DNA from: Pseudomonas viridiflava
GTDB lineage: Bacteria; Pseudomonadota; Gammaproteobacteria; Pseudomonadales; Pseudomonadaceae
Assembly (NCBI RefSeq): GCF_900589395.1
Contig: NZ_UUIS01000096.1
Span: 204,833 to 268,832, forward strand
DNA length: 64,000 bases
Direction: 5' to 3'
The stretch's first letter is position 1, and each line of letters opens with the position of its first letter. The notes under the pieces are model-generated. The model did no database searches. It had not been told where the DNA came from and saw only the letters and a program-made list of their open reading frames with translations. The position numbers and the translations under genes are program-made. Below are positions 1-8,405 of this stretch, in pieces.

Positions 1-1406
1 CGAGTTACTTCCGCGTCATCGGCAAGGGCCAGGTCTATGGCTTGTCGGCCCGTGGCATGGCCATTGACACCGCCGTACCGTCCGGTGAGGAATTCCCGCG
101 CTTCAAGGAATTCTGGATCGAAAAACCCAATGCCGAAGATGGCCACCTGGTCATTTACGCCCTGCTCGACTCGCCACGTGCCACCGGTGCCTATCAGTTC
201 ATCCTGCGCCCGGGTTCTGACACCCGCGTGGACGTGAAATCGCGCATGTACCTGCGTGACAAGGTCACCAAGCTGGGCGTGGCGCCTTTGACCAGCATGT
301 TCCTGTTCGGCACTCACCAGCCGCCGCGCACGCAGAACTTCCGTCGCGAGCTGCATGACTCCAGCGGCCTGTCGATCCAGGCGGCCAACGGCGAGTGGCT
401 GTGGCGTCCGCTGAACAACCCGCGTCACTTGTCGGTCAGCAGCTTCTCGGTCGAGAACCCGCGTGGTTTCGGCCTGCTGCAGCGTGGCCGCGAGTTCAGC
501 CAGTTCGAAGACCTCGACGACCGCTACGACAAGCGTCCAAGCGCCTGGATCGAGCCGCGTGGCGACTGGGGCAAGGGTGTGGTCGAACTGGTCGAGATTC
601 CGACCGCCGACGAAACCAACGACAACATCGTGGCCTTCTGGAAGCCTGAAACCCTGCCTGCTCCCGGTGAGCCGGTGGATTTCAACTACCGCATCCACTG
701 GACCATGGACGAAAACGCCATCCACTCGCCGGACCTGGGCTGGGTCAAGCAGACCCTGCGCTCGATCGGTGACGTGCGCCAGGCCAACCTGATTCGTCAG
801 CCTGACGGCACCCTGGCCTTCCTGATCGACTTCGTCGGTCCCGTGCTGTCGGCCTTGCCGGAAGACAAGACCATCCGCAGCCAGGTGACCACCGACGAAA
901 ATACCGAGCTGGTCGATAACAACCTGCGCTACAACCCGGTGACCAAGGGTTATCGCCTGAGCCTGCGGATCAAGGTCAAGGACACCAGCCGTCCGATCGA
1001 GATGCGTGCCTACCTGCTGCGCGAAATCCCGGCCGAGCCTGGCAAGGAACCGGCGCTGCTGGTATCCGACGACCAGAAGGCACCGAACAAGGCGCCGGCC
1101 CAGGGCGCGGTGAAAGACACCAATGCCGTGGCCAAGGCCGAGGCGGTCAAGGCTGCCGAAACCGGCAAGCCGGACGCGACCAAGCCGGACGCTGCCAAGC
1201 CCGAGGCAGGCAAGCCGCCAGTGGCCCAGGCACCTGCCGAAGCTGCCAAGCCTGAAGCCGGCAAGGCCGATGTGGCCGCTGCCGAAGCGGGCAAGGACAC
1301 CGCCCAGCCACCTGCAACCGAAGCTGCACCCACCCTTCCGGAGCCGGCCAAGACCCTGCAAGTCCTGACCGAGACCTGGAGCTACCAGTTGCCTAGCGAT
1401 GAGTAA
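1..1406 (+). CDS. opgG: Glucan biosynthesis protein OpgG (MdoG), 5' end outside the window
   Basis: Periplasmic protein needed to make osmoregulated periplasmic glucans, acting on the beta-1,2-glucan backbone made by OpgH. The frame is open from base 3 (SYFRVIGKGQVYGLSARGMA), so the TTG at 42 is not the start and the signal peptide lies upstream. The visible part matches the OpgG beta-sandwich, with FGTHQPPRTQNFRRELHDS and NPRGFGLLQRGREF as strong family segments. Near the C-terminus, about 1084-1350, there is a low-complexity Ala/Lys/Pro/Glu stretch built on KPDA and KPEAGK units, and only then the usual ending (TETWSYQLP). The last 8 bases overlap opgH, so the two genes form an operon. Identification is firm; the role of the low-complexity insert is unknown. 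Confidence 0.95.
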   Translation, partial: SYFRVIGKGQVYGLSARGMAIDTAVPSGEEFPRFKEFWIEKPNAEDGHLVIYALLDSPRATGAYQFILRPGSDTRVDVKSRMYLRDKVTKLGVAPLTSMFLFGTHQPPRTQNFRRELHDSSGLSIQAANGEWLWRPLNNPRHLSVSSFSVENPRGFGLLQRGREFSQFEDLDDRYDKRPSAWIEPRGDWGKGVVELVEIPTADETNDNIVAFWKPETLPAPGEPVDFNYRIHWTMDENAIHSPDLGWVKQTLRSIGDVRQANLIRQPDGTLAFLIDFVGPVLSALPEDKTIRSQVTTDENTELVDNNLRYNPVTKGYRLSLRIKVKDTSRPIEMRAYLLREIPAEPGKEPALLVSDDQKAPNKAPAQGAVKDTNAVAKAEAVKAAETGKPDATKPDAAKPEAGKPPVAQAPAEAAKPEAGKADVAAAEAGKDTAQPPATEAAPTLPEPAKTLQVLTETWSYQLPSDE

Positions 1407-3978
1407 TACACACCCGGCGCCAGAGTCTCTGAACGAGTACCTGGCACACCTGCCAATGACCGATGCGCAGCGGGCCGAACTGGCCGGCTGCACCTCGTTC
1501 TCCGAATTGCACCAGCGTCTGTCGGCCCAGCCGGACGCCGCACCTGCCGAGGCCGCCCAGGCTTCGGTAGGCACGCGCCTGACCCTGGCCACCGCCGATG
1601 AGCTGCGCGACGCCGAAATGCTGACCGTCGACGCCAGTGGCCGGCTGTGCCTGAAGACCGCGCCTCCGATTCGTCGTACCCGAGTGGTGCCCGAGCCCTG
1701 GCGCACCAATATCCTGGTGCGTGGCTGGCGGCGCCTGACCGGCAAGAGCAACCCGCCCAAGCCGGTCGACGACCTGCCGCGCGACCTGCCCAAGGCGCGC
1801 TGGCGCACGGTCGGTTCGATCCGTCGCTACATTCTGCTGGTGCTGATGCTTGGCCAGACGATTGTGGCCGGCTGGTACATGAAAGGCATTCTGCCGTACC
1901 AGGGCTGGTCGCTGGTGTCGCTGGACGAAATCACCCGCCAGACCTTCGTGCAGACCGCCATGCAGGTGCTGCCGTATGCCTTGCAAACCAGCATCCTGCT
2001 GCTGTTCGGCATTCTGTTCTGCTGGGTGTCGGCCGGTTTCTGGACCGCACTGATGGGCTTTCTGGAACTGATCACCGGGCGCGACAAGTACCGCATCTCC
2101 GGGGCCAGTGCCGGTAACGAGCCGATTGAAGCCGGTGCACGCACCGCGCTGGTGATGCCGATCTGCAACGAAGATGTGCCAAGGGTGTTTGCCGGCCTGC
2201 GCGCCACCTTCGAGTCCGTGGCCGCCACCGGCGACCTGGACCGCTTCGACTTCTTCGTGCTCAGTGACACCAACGAGACCGACATCGCCGTGGCCGAGCA
2301 ACAGGCCTGGCTGGACGTGTGCCGCGAAACCAGCGGCTTCGGCAAGATCTTCTATCGCCGTCGCCGCCGTCGCGTCAAACGCAAGAGTGGCAACCTCGAC
2401 GACTTCTGCCGTCGCTGGGGCAGCGACTACCGCTACATGGTCGTGCTCGATGCCGACAGTGTGATGAGCGGTGAGTGCCTGACCAGCCTGGTGCGCCTGA
2501 TGGAAGCCACGCCAGACGCCGGCATCATCCAGACCGCGCCACGGGCGTCGGGCATGGACACCCTGTATGCGCGCCTGCAACAGTTTGCCACCCGTGTATA
2601 CGGGCCACTGTTCACCGCCGGCCTGCACTTCTGGCAATTGGGCGAATCGCACTACTGGGGGCACAACGCGATCATTCGCATGAAGCCGTTCATCGAGCAC
2701 TGCGCCCTGGCGCCATTGCCCGGTAAAGGTGCGTTCGCCGGTTCCATCCTTTCGCACGACTTCGTCGAAGCGGCGCTGATGCGCCGGGCCGGGTGGGGCG
2801 TGTGGATTGCCTACGACCTGCCGGGCAGCTACGAAGAGTTGCCGCCCAACCTGCTGGACGAACTCAAGCGCGACCGTCGCTGGTGCCACGGCAACCTGAT
2901 GAACTTCCGCCTGTTCCTGGTCAAGGGCATGCACCCGGTGCACCGTGCGGTATTCCTGACCGGCGTGATGTCCTACCTGTCGGCGCCGCTGTGGTTCTTC
3001 TTCCTGGTGCTGTCCACCGCGCTGCTGGCGGTCAATACCCTGATGGAGCCGACCTACTTCCTGGAGCCGCGACAGCTGTACCCGTTGTGGCCGCAGTGGC
3101 ACCCGGAAAAGGCCGTCGCCCTGTTCTCGACCACCATCGTGCTGCTGTTCCTGCCCAAGCTGCTGAGCGTCATCCTGATCTGGGCCAAGGGCGCGACCGG
3201 TTTTGGCGGCAAGTTTAAGGTCACCGTGTCGATGATCAGCGAAATGCTGTTCTCGATGCTGCTGGCGCCGGTGCGCATGCTGTTCCACACCCGTTTCGTG
3301 CTCGCCGCGTTCCTGGGCTGGGCCGCGACCTGGAACTCGCCGCAGCGTGACGACGACTCCACGCCGTGGTCCGAGGCGGTCAAGCGTCATGGTCCGCAGA
3401 CGCTGTTGGGTGTGGCCTGGACCCTGCTGGTGGCCTGGCTGAACCCGAGCTTTCTGTGGTGGCTGGCGCCGATCGTGGTGTCGCTGATGCTGTCGATCCC
3501 GGTGTCGGTGATTTCCAGCCGCACCAACCTTGGGCTGAAGGCTCGTGACGAGAAGCTGTTCCTGATCCCTGAGGAATACGACACGCCCAAAGAGCTGCAG
3601 TCCACCGACCAGTACACCCACGAAAACCGCTGGCATGCCCTTAAACAGGGCTTCGTACGCGCCGTGGTCGACCCGCAGCAGAACGCCTTGGCCTGTGCCA
3701 TGGCGACCTCGCGCCATCGTGTGGCCGCTCCGATCGAGTCATTGCGCGCCGAGCGTGTCGAGCAGGCACTCAAGGTAGGCCCTGAAAAGCTCAGCAACCA
3801 TGAGCGGCTGATGCTGCTCAGCGATCCGGTGGCGCTGTCGCGCCTGCACCAGCAGGTCTGGAATGTGCAACATCCAGAGTGGTTGGCTGCCTGGCATGCC
3901 TCCATCGAGGCCGACCCGCATGCACCGCTGCTGCCGTTGCAGCCGGCCGGCGCCTTGCCGGTACCATTGCCGGCCTGA
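1399..3978 (+). CDS. opgH: Glucans biosynthesis glucosyltransferase OpgH (MdoH)
   Basis: Inner-membrane family 2 glycosyltransferase that polymerises glucose from UDP-glucose into the backbone of periplasmic glucans. At 859 residues it has the usual length. A cytoplasmic N-terminal region of about 140 residues is followed by membrane segments near 142-160 and 194-215. The catalytic domain has LSDTNE near 288, the LDADS metal-binding motif at 350-354 and RDRRW at 491-495 (the QxxRW equivalent), and several more membrane helices follow. The ATG lies inside the end of opgG (8-base overlap), which points to translational coupling. A strong terminator follows 12 bases after the stop. Confidence 0.97.
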   Translation: MSNTHPAPESLNEYLAHLPMTDAQRAELAGCTSFSELHQRLSAQPDAAPAEAAQASVGTRLTLATADELRDAEMLTVDASGRLCLKTAPPIRRTRVVPEPWRTNILVRGWRRLTGKSNPPKPVDDLPRDLPKARWRTVGSIRRYILLVLMLGQTIVAGWYMKGILPYQGWSLVSLDEITRQTFVQTAMQVLPYALQTSILLLFGILFCWVSAGFWTALMGFLELITGRDKYRISGASAGNEPIEAGARTALVMPICNEDVPRVFAGLRATFESVAATGDLDRFDFFVLSDTNETDIAVAEQQAWLDVCRETSGFGKIFYRRRRRRVKRKSGNLDDFCRRWGSDYRYMVVLDADSVMSGECLTSLVRLMEATPDAGIIQTAPRASGMDTLYARLQQFATRVYGPLFTAGLHFWQLGESHYWGHNAIIRMKPFIEHCALAPLPGKGAFAGSILSHDFVEAALMRRAGWGVWIAYDLPGSYEELPPNLLDELKRDRRWCHGNLMNFRLFLVKGMHPVHRAVFLTGVMSYLSAPLWFFFLVLSTALLAVNTLMEPTYFLEPRQLYPLWPQWHPEKAVALFSTTIVLLFLPKLLSVILIWAKGATGFGGKFKVTVSMISEMLFSMLLAPVRMLFHTRFVLAAFLGWAATWNSPQRDDDSTPWSEAVKRHGPQTLLGVAWTLLVAWLNPSFLWWLAPIVVSLMLSIPVSVISSRTNLGLKARDEKLFLIPEEYDTPKELQSTDQYTHENRWHALKQGFVRAVVDPQQNALACAMATSRHRVAAPIESLRAERVEQALKVGPEKLSNHERLMLLSDPVALSRLHQQVWNVQHPEWLAAWHASIEADPHAPLLPLQPAGALPVPLPA

Positions 3979-3989
3979 TGCCTGCTCAC

Positions 3990-4018
3990 AAAAACGCCCC
4001 TGATCCAGGGGCGTTTTT
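3990..4018 (+). terminator. Rho-independent terminator after opgGH
   Basis: A perfect 12-bp stem (3990-4001 with 4007-4018; AAAAACGCCCCT paired to AGGGGCGTTTTT) with a 5-nt loop and a T run. It sits 11 bases after the opgH stop. The A/T tails on both sides would let it also stop transcription coming from the chemoreceptor gene on the other strand. Confidence 0.9.
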
Positions 4019-4081
4019 GTTTGTGACGCTGACGTGCAGCCCACACAGGACCGGTGGGAGGCGGCTTGCCGGCGCCCGCTT

Positions 4082-4169
4082 GCGGCGATCGGCTGCGCAG
4101 CAGTCGTAGATGTTCAGCGAAAGCCACAGTGAATCATGGGGTCTTTTCGCGACCGTTGGTCGCTCCTAC
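4082..4169. repeat. REP-type repeat, degenerate arm plus a palindromic unit
   Basis: 4146-4169 carries the palindromic unit TTCGCGACC-GTT-GGTCGC followed by TCCTAC. The same 24 bases occur at 6340-6363 and, inverted with one change, at 6292-6315, so three copies flank the chemoreceptor gene between them. Similarity of this copy to 6292 extends about 20 bases further, through a GATTCACTG-like stretch. The left part, 4082-4118, resembles the inner part of the longer REP elements found elsewhere in the window (CGGCTGCG.CAGCAGTCGTA). No gene is seen between 3979 and 4209. Confidence 0.7.
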
Positions 4170-4209
4170 AGATCGGGTGTTTTCAGCGCCTAACGTGGCG
4201 GGTGATTGC

Positions 4210-6150
4210 CTACACCTTGAAGCGCCCGACCAGTTCCTTCAAGTGCGTACCCAGGCGCGCCAATTCGATGCTGGAGGCGGCGGTTTCTTCGCTGGCCGCA
4301 GCGGTCTGCTCGGAGATGCTGCGCACATTGACCACGTTGCGGTTGATCTGCTCGGCCACCGTGCTCTGCTGCTCGCTGGCCGCGGCGATCTGCTGGTTCA
4401 TGCCCTGGATGCTGGCCACCGTGCGGGTGATCTGCTCCAGCGCGCTGCCGGCGCGGCGGCTCAGTTCCACGCTCTGATCGGTCAGGCTGCGGCTGTTGTC
4501 CAGGGTCGTGGCCACTTGCTGGGTGCCGTTTTGCAACGCCGCGATCAGCTCTTCGATTTCCTCGGTCGATTGTTGGGTGCGTTGCGCCAGGCTGCGCACC
4601 TCGTCGGCCACCACGGCAAACCCGCGCCCGGCTTCTCCGGCCCGTGCCGCTTCGATGGCGGCATTGAGGGCCAGCAGGTTGGTCTGTTGCGAAACGGACT
4701 TGATCACGTCGAGCACTCCGACGATCTTGCCGCTTTCCTGCTTGAGGCGGTTCATCGCCTGGGTCGAATGGCACATTTCGCCGGCCAGCTGTTCGATCTG
4801 GCCGATGGCCTGGCTCACCACTTGGTCGCCATCGCGTGCCTGTTGATCAGCCTGCGCAGCGGCCTGCGAGGCCTCCTGGGCATTATTGGCAACCTGTAGC
4901 ACGGTGGCGGCCATCTGATTGATGGCCGTGGCCACCTGATCGGTCTCCTCCTTCTGGTTATTGACGCCCGCGCTGGTTTGTCCGGTGACTGCCGACAGTT
5001 GCTCGGCGGCGCTGGCAATCTGTGTGACGCCATCACCAATGCCGTTGACCAGGGCGCGCAGGTTCAGGGTCATGGCCTGGATGCTGCTTTGCAACTGGCC
5101 CATTTCATCGCGGCGCCGGCTGTGCAGGTCGTGGCTCAGGTCGCCCTGGGCAATGCGCCCGGCGGCGGTCAGGGCCCGGCGCAAGGGCACCAGGATCTGT
5201 CGAGTCATGATCCAGGCGGCCAGCAGCCCGGCCAGCAGGGCCAGCGAGGTGACAGCGGTCAGGGCGGTGCGGGCCTGCCTGGCCTCGCGGTCGCGCAACA
5301 CTTCTTGCAGGCCGATCAGCCCGGCCACCGAGTCGAGCATCGAGTCGCCCAGCGCTTCCATGCCTTGTTGGCCCTGCTGGACCTTGAGTTGCACGGTGTA
5401 GAACGTGCCCAGTGCCTGTTTGTAATCGTGCAAGGCCTGTTCGGCCGGCTTGAGCGCCTGCAGGTTGTCACCGGCCTGGTCCCGGGCGATCTGGCGGATT
5501 TCTTCCAGGGCTTCATCGAGGGCGACGATGGCGGCGCTTTCATCGGTCTGCCTGCCGGTGAGGGTATAGGCCTGCACTTGTGCGCTGGCCTGCTGGATAT
5601 GCTGCTTGAGCTGCGACAGATTGGTGAACTCCTCCAGCCGCTCGCCGTTGTCCTGCTCCTGACTCACAGCCTTGAGCACTTCGGTTTCGACATCGACGAT
5701 GGCCTTGACCGTCTGGGCCGCCTGTTGCTTGAGTGTGTCTGCGGCGCTGTCGCGGTCCTTGCGCTGTCCGCTCAGTTCGGCAAAGGTCTTTTCCATGGCC
5801 GCCACAATACGGCTCTGGGCATTCAACAGGTCCAGGCTGCGCGTGTCCTCGATAGCCTTGTGCAGCAGGCTGAGCTGGGTTTCCAGCTCGTTGAGGCGGT
5901 CTGCGACCCGCGTGGCGTTCTGCGGGGTGTTTTCCTGGCGAAACAGAATGCGCTCGGCACGCAGGTCCTTGGTCAGGCTGCCCAGTCGGGCGCTGGCCGA
6001 GATCGACTCGGCGCGGTCGATCATGATGCCCAGACCGTACCAGCCGGTCAGGGTAATGGTCAGGGTCAGGCCCAGTACCAGGCCGAATCCCAGCGCCAGT
6101 TTGAGCCGGACACTGAGGTTTTCCAGCGATTGATTGATCCTGCGCAACAT
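4210..6150 (-). CDS. Methyl-accepting chemotaxis protein with a helical bimodular-type sensor
   Basis: Transmembrane chemoreceptor, 646 residues. TM1 is about 16-38, an all-helical periplasmic domain covers about 45-290, TM2 is about 295-316, and a HAMP domain follows to about 368. The cytoplasmic signalling helix bundle has the conserved tip (QTNLLALNAAIEAARAGEAG). The sensor length of about 250 residues fits the HBM class known from McpS and McpQ of P. putida, which bind organic acids; the ligand here cannot be read from sequence. It is a clear paralogue of the receptor at 6406-8316, but they differ strongly in the sensor and are nearly identical at the tip. The C-terminus (LVGRFKV) lacks a CheR-docking pentapeptide. 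REP units lie on both sides. Confidence 0.92.
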   Translation of the reverse strand: MLRRINQSLENLSVRLKLALGFGLVLGLTLTITLTGWYGLGIMIDRAESISASARLGSLTKDLRAERILFRQENTPQNATRVADRLNELETQLSLLHKAIEDTRSLDLLNAQSRIVAAMEKTFAELSGQRKDRDSAADTLKQQAAQTVKAIVDVETEVLKAVSQEQDNGERLEEFTNLSQLKQHIQQASAQVQAYTLTGRQTDESAAIVALDEALEEIRQIARDQAGDNLQALKPAEQALHDYKQALGTFYTVQLKVQQGQQGMEALGDSMLDSVAGLIGLQEVLRDREARQARTALTAVTSLALLAGLLAAWIMTRQILVPLRRALTAAGRIAQGDLSHDLHSRRRDEMGQLQSSIQAMTLNLRALVNGIGDGVTQIASAAEQLSAVTGQTSAGVNNQKEETDQVATAINQMAATVLQVANNAQEASQAAAQADQQARDGDQVVSQAIGQIEQLAGEMCHSTQAMNRLKQESGKIVGVLDVIKSVSQQTNLLALNAAIEAARAGEAGRGFAVVADEVRSLAQRTQQSTEEIEELIAALQNGTQQVATTLDNSRSLTDQSVELSRRAGSALEQITRTVASIQGMNQQIAAASEQQSTVAEQINRNVVNVRSISEQTAAASEETAASSIELARLGTHLKELVGRFKV

Positions 6151-6291
6151 AGGGGTTTCTCCTGCTTGGGAATGGCGTCATGAGCGCATCGGCAGGAGGA
6201 AGTGGAGCGCGACCTGAGTTGGTCGTAGGAAAATTCCGAACGGTTACGGAAGGTGAAGCCGGTCACAGACGCCGGCCCCGGCACACTATTT

Positions 6292-6363
6292 GTAGGGGCG
6301 ACCAACGGTCGCGAAAGACCCGCATGATTCACTGCGGCATTCGCGACCGTTGGTCGCTCCTAC
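6292..6363. repeat. Inverted pair of short palindromic REP units
   Basis: Arms 6292-6315 and 6340-6363 are inverted copies, each itself a small palindrome (GCGACC-AAC-GGTCGC core) preceded by GTAGG. The spacer is 24 bases. The pair lies between the two chemoreceptor genes, where it could act as a transcript-end hairpin or a gyrase/IHF-type site; that role is inferred from other REP sequences. Nothing gene-like is seen in 6151-6405. Confidence 0.8.
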
Positions 6364-6405
6364 GGGGGCATGATGAGCATGCGTTGTGTTTTTGGCGCGG
6401 CCCGG

Positions 6406-8316
6406 TCAGATCACGAAGCGCCCTACCAGGGTTTGCAGGTGGTTGCCCAGACGTGCCAGTTCGACGCTGGAGGCGGCGGTTTCTTCGCTGGCGGCGGCGG
6501 TCTGTTGCGACACGTCGCGCACGTTGAGCACGCTGCGGTTGATCTCGTCGGCCGTGGCGCTCTGCTCTTCGGCGGCCGCGGCGATCTGCTGGTTCATCGC
6601 CTGGATGGCCGAGACGGTGCGGGTGATGCTTTCCAGCGAGCCGCCGGCGCGGCGGGTCAGCTCGACACTGCTTTCGGTCAGCGCCAGGCTGCTGTCCATG
6701 ATGCTCGACACTTGCTGGGTGCCGTTGTGCAGCCCGGCAATCAGCGCCTCGATCTCTTCGGTGGACTTCTGGGTGCGTTGCGCCAGGCTGCGCACCTCGT
6801 CGGCCACCACGGCAAAACCACGGCCGGCTTCACCGGCGCGTGCCGCTTCGATGGCCGCGTTGAGTGCCAGCAGGTTGGTCTGCTCGGCCACCGACTTGAT
6901 CACATCCAGCACGCTGCCGATCTTGTCGCTTTCACGCTTGAGCTCGCCCATGGCGGCGGTGGAGTTGCCCATGGCCTTGGCCAGGCGCTCGATCTGGCCG
7001 ATGGCCTCATTGACCACGCGATCGCCTTCCCGGGCCTGCTGGTCGGCGGCCAGGGCCGCTTCCGAAGCTTCCTCGGCGTTGCGCGCCACTTCCTGCACCG
7101 TGGCGGTCATTTCATGCATGGCGGTGGCCACCTGATCGGTTTCGACCCGCTGGCTGTTGACCCCGGCGCTGGTCTGCTCGGTGACCGCCGAAAGCTCCTC
7201 GGCAGCGCTGGCAATCTGCGTGACGCCGTCGCGAATGCCGCCCACCAGTTCGCGCAGGCTGACGGTCATGCGCTGCAGGGTGCCTTGCAGCACGCCCAGT
7301 TCGTCACGGCGATTGACGTTGAGGTTGTGGCTGAGGTCGCCGGCGGCCACGCGCTCGACGGCCCTGAGGGTATCTTGCAGGGGCAGGGTGATCTGGCGAG
7401 TGATGATCCAGGCCGCCAGCACGCTGAACAGCAGGGCCAGCGCAGTGCTCAGGGCAATGGTCAGCACCGCCTGGGCGCTTTCCTTGTCACGGCTGGCGTT
7501 CTGGTCGGCAATCAGGTCGCTGTTGATCTGCACCAACTGCTCGCCCAGCGGTGTCATCTTGTCCAGCGCGGTCCTGCTGGCCGCCTGGGCATCGCGGTAC
7601 TGGCCCACGGCGGCGCGGTAGCCTTGCAGGCCCGCCTGGGCGGCCTGCAGGATCGGCAGGAAGCCGGCAGGCACATTGCCCGCCAGCGAGTCGATGCCCG
7701 TCATGGCTTCATCGATGGCCGCATTGGCGTTTTTCTCGAATTCGGCACGGCCGCTGTAGGTGTAACCGCGCACCTGGAAGCGGGCCTGCTGGAGCAGCTT
7801 GCTGACCCCCACGATATTGTTGAAGGCCAGGATGTCGTCGTTCTTGAGCAGTTCTGCTTCAAGCTTGTTGATTTCATTCACAGCCTTGTCGGCACTGTCG
7901 CCCATCAGGCTGCGAGTGCCCTCGCGAGTATCGATGGCGCGCACCATTTCCATGAAGGCCTGGCGATAATCGACGGCGGTCTTGATCTGGGTGTCCAGGC
8001 GTTGCTGGTTGGCCAGTGAGCGAGTCAGGCTGCGGGCCATGCGCAGGTCGATGTCGAGCTGGTCGAGGGCTGCCACGACGTTCTTGGCCGCCTCGGTGCT
8101 GAACAGGGCTTCATAGCGCTGACGCTGGATGCGCAATTCCAGGGTCTGTTCATTGACCTGGTTGATGGCGCTTACCCGATCGCCCCGCTCGATCAGCGAC
8201 TGGATGCTGCGCCAGCCGGTGGCACTGATGGCCAGGGTCATCAGCACCACCAGGCCGAAACCGAGGGCCAGTTTGCGGCTGACGCTCGCGTTGGCGAGAC
8301 TTTGGGTAATGGACAT
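6406..8316 (-). CDS. Methyl-accepting chemotaxis protein, McpQ/McpS-like (HBM sensor)
   Basis: Chemoreceptor of 636 residues: TM1 about 15-35, a long helical periplasmic sensor to about 285, TM2 about 288-308, then HAMP and the cytoplasmic signalling domain with the QTNLLALNAAIEAARAGEAG tip. It lies directly downstream of rsmE, the place occupied in P. putida KT2440, as I recall it, by the citrate receptor McpQ. Citrate or another TCA-cycle acid is therefore the first guess, but this rests on position and sensor length. The GAGG ribosome site is 4-8 bases before the ATG, and a FliA-type promoter lies about 40 bases upstream, consistent with expression in the flagellar/chemotaxis regulon. Its C-terminus (LVGRFVI) has no CheR tether. 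Confidence 0.92.
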   Translation of the reverse strand: MSITQSLANASVSRKLALGFGLVVLMTLAISATGWRSIQSLIERGDRVSAINQVNEQTLELRIQRQRYEALFSTEAAKNVVAALDQLDIDLRMARSLTRSLANQQRLDTQIKTAVDYRQAFMEMVRAIDTREGTRSLMGDSADKAVNEINKLEAELLKNDDILAFNNIVGVSKLLQQARFQVRGYTYSGRAEFEKNANAAIDEAMTGIDSLAGNVPAGFLPILQAAQAGLQGYRAAVGQYRDAQAASRTALDKMTPLGEQLVQINSDLIADQNASRDKESAQAVLTIALSTALALLFSVLAAWIITRQITLPLQDTLRAVERVAAGDLSHNLNVNRRDELGVLQGTLQRMTVSLRELVGGIRDGVTQIASAAEELSAVTEQTSAGVNSQRVETDQVATAMHEMTATVQEVARNAEEASEAALAADQQAREGDRVVNEAIGQIERLAKAMGNSTAAMGELKRESDKIGSVLDVIKSVAEQTNLLALNAAIEAARAGEAGRGFAVVADEVRSLAQRTQKSTEEIEALIAGLHNGTQQVSSIMDSSLALTESSVELTRRAGGSLESITRTVSAIQAMNQQIAAAAEEQSATADEINRSVLNVRDVSQQTAAASEETAASSVELARLGNHLQTLVGRFVI

Positions 8317-8353
8317 GAGGACTCCTTGCCTGGCAGAGATAGTACGAACCCCT

Positions 8354-8380
8354 GTATCGGCAAGAATCCTACAAGCTAAA
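8354..8380 (-). promoter_or_regulatory. Candidate sigma-28 (FliA) promoter of the chemoreceptor gene
   Basis: On the minus strand the -10 element reads GCCGATAC (8361 to 8354), 7 of 8 matches to the FliA consensus GCCGATAA. Exactly 15 bases upstream is TTTA in place of the TAAA -35 element. The predicted start lies about 30 bases before the ATG at 8316. Chemoreceptors are classic FliA targets. The weak -35 keeps confidence moderate. Confidence 0.55.
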
Positions 8381-8405
8381 GCGATTTAGATGACGCAGCC
8401 AACAA

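Noticed and set aside
1393..3717. A 774-codon open frame antisense to opgH
   Set aside because: Same kind of shadow; no start signal, no motif, and the opposite strand encodes complete OpgH.
4054..8019. Long plus-strand frames across the two chemoreceptor genes
   Set aside because: They mirror each other only because the receptors are paralogues; the minus-strand proteins have all receptor domains.
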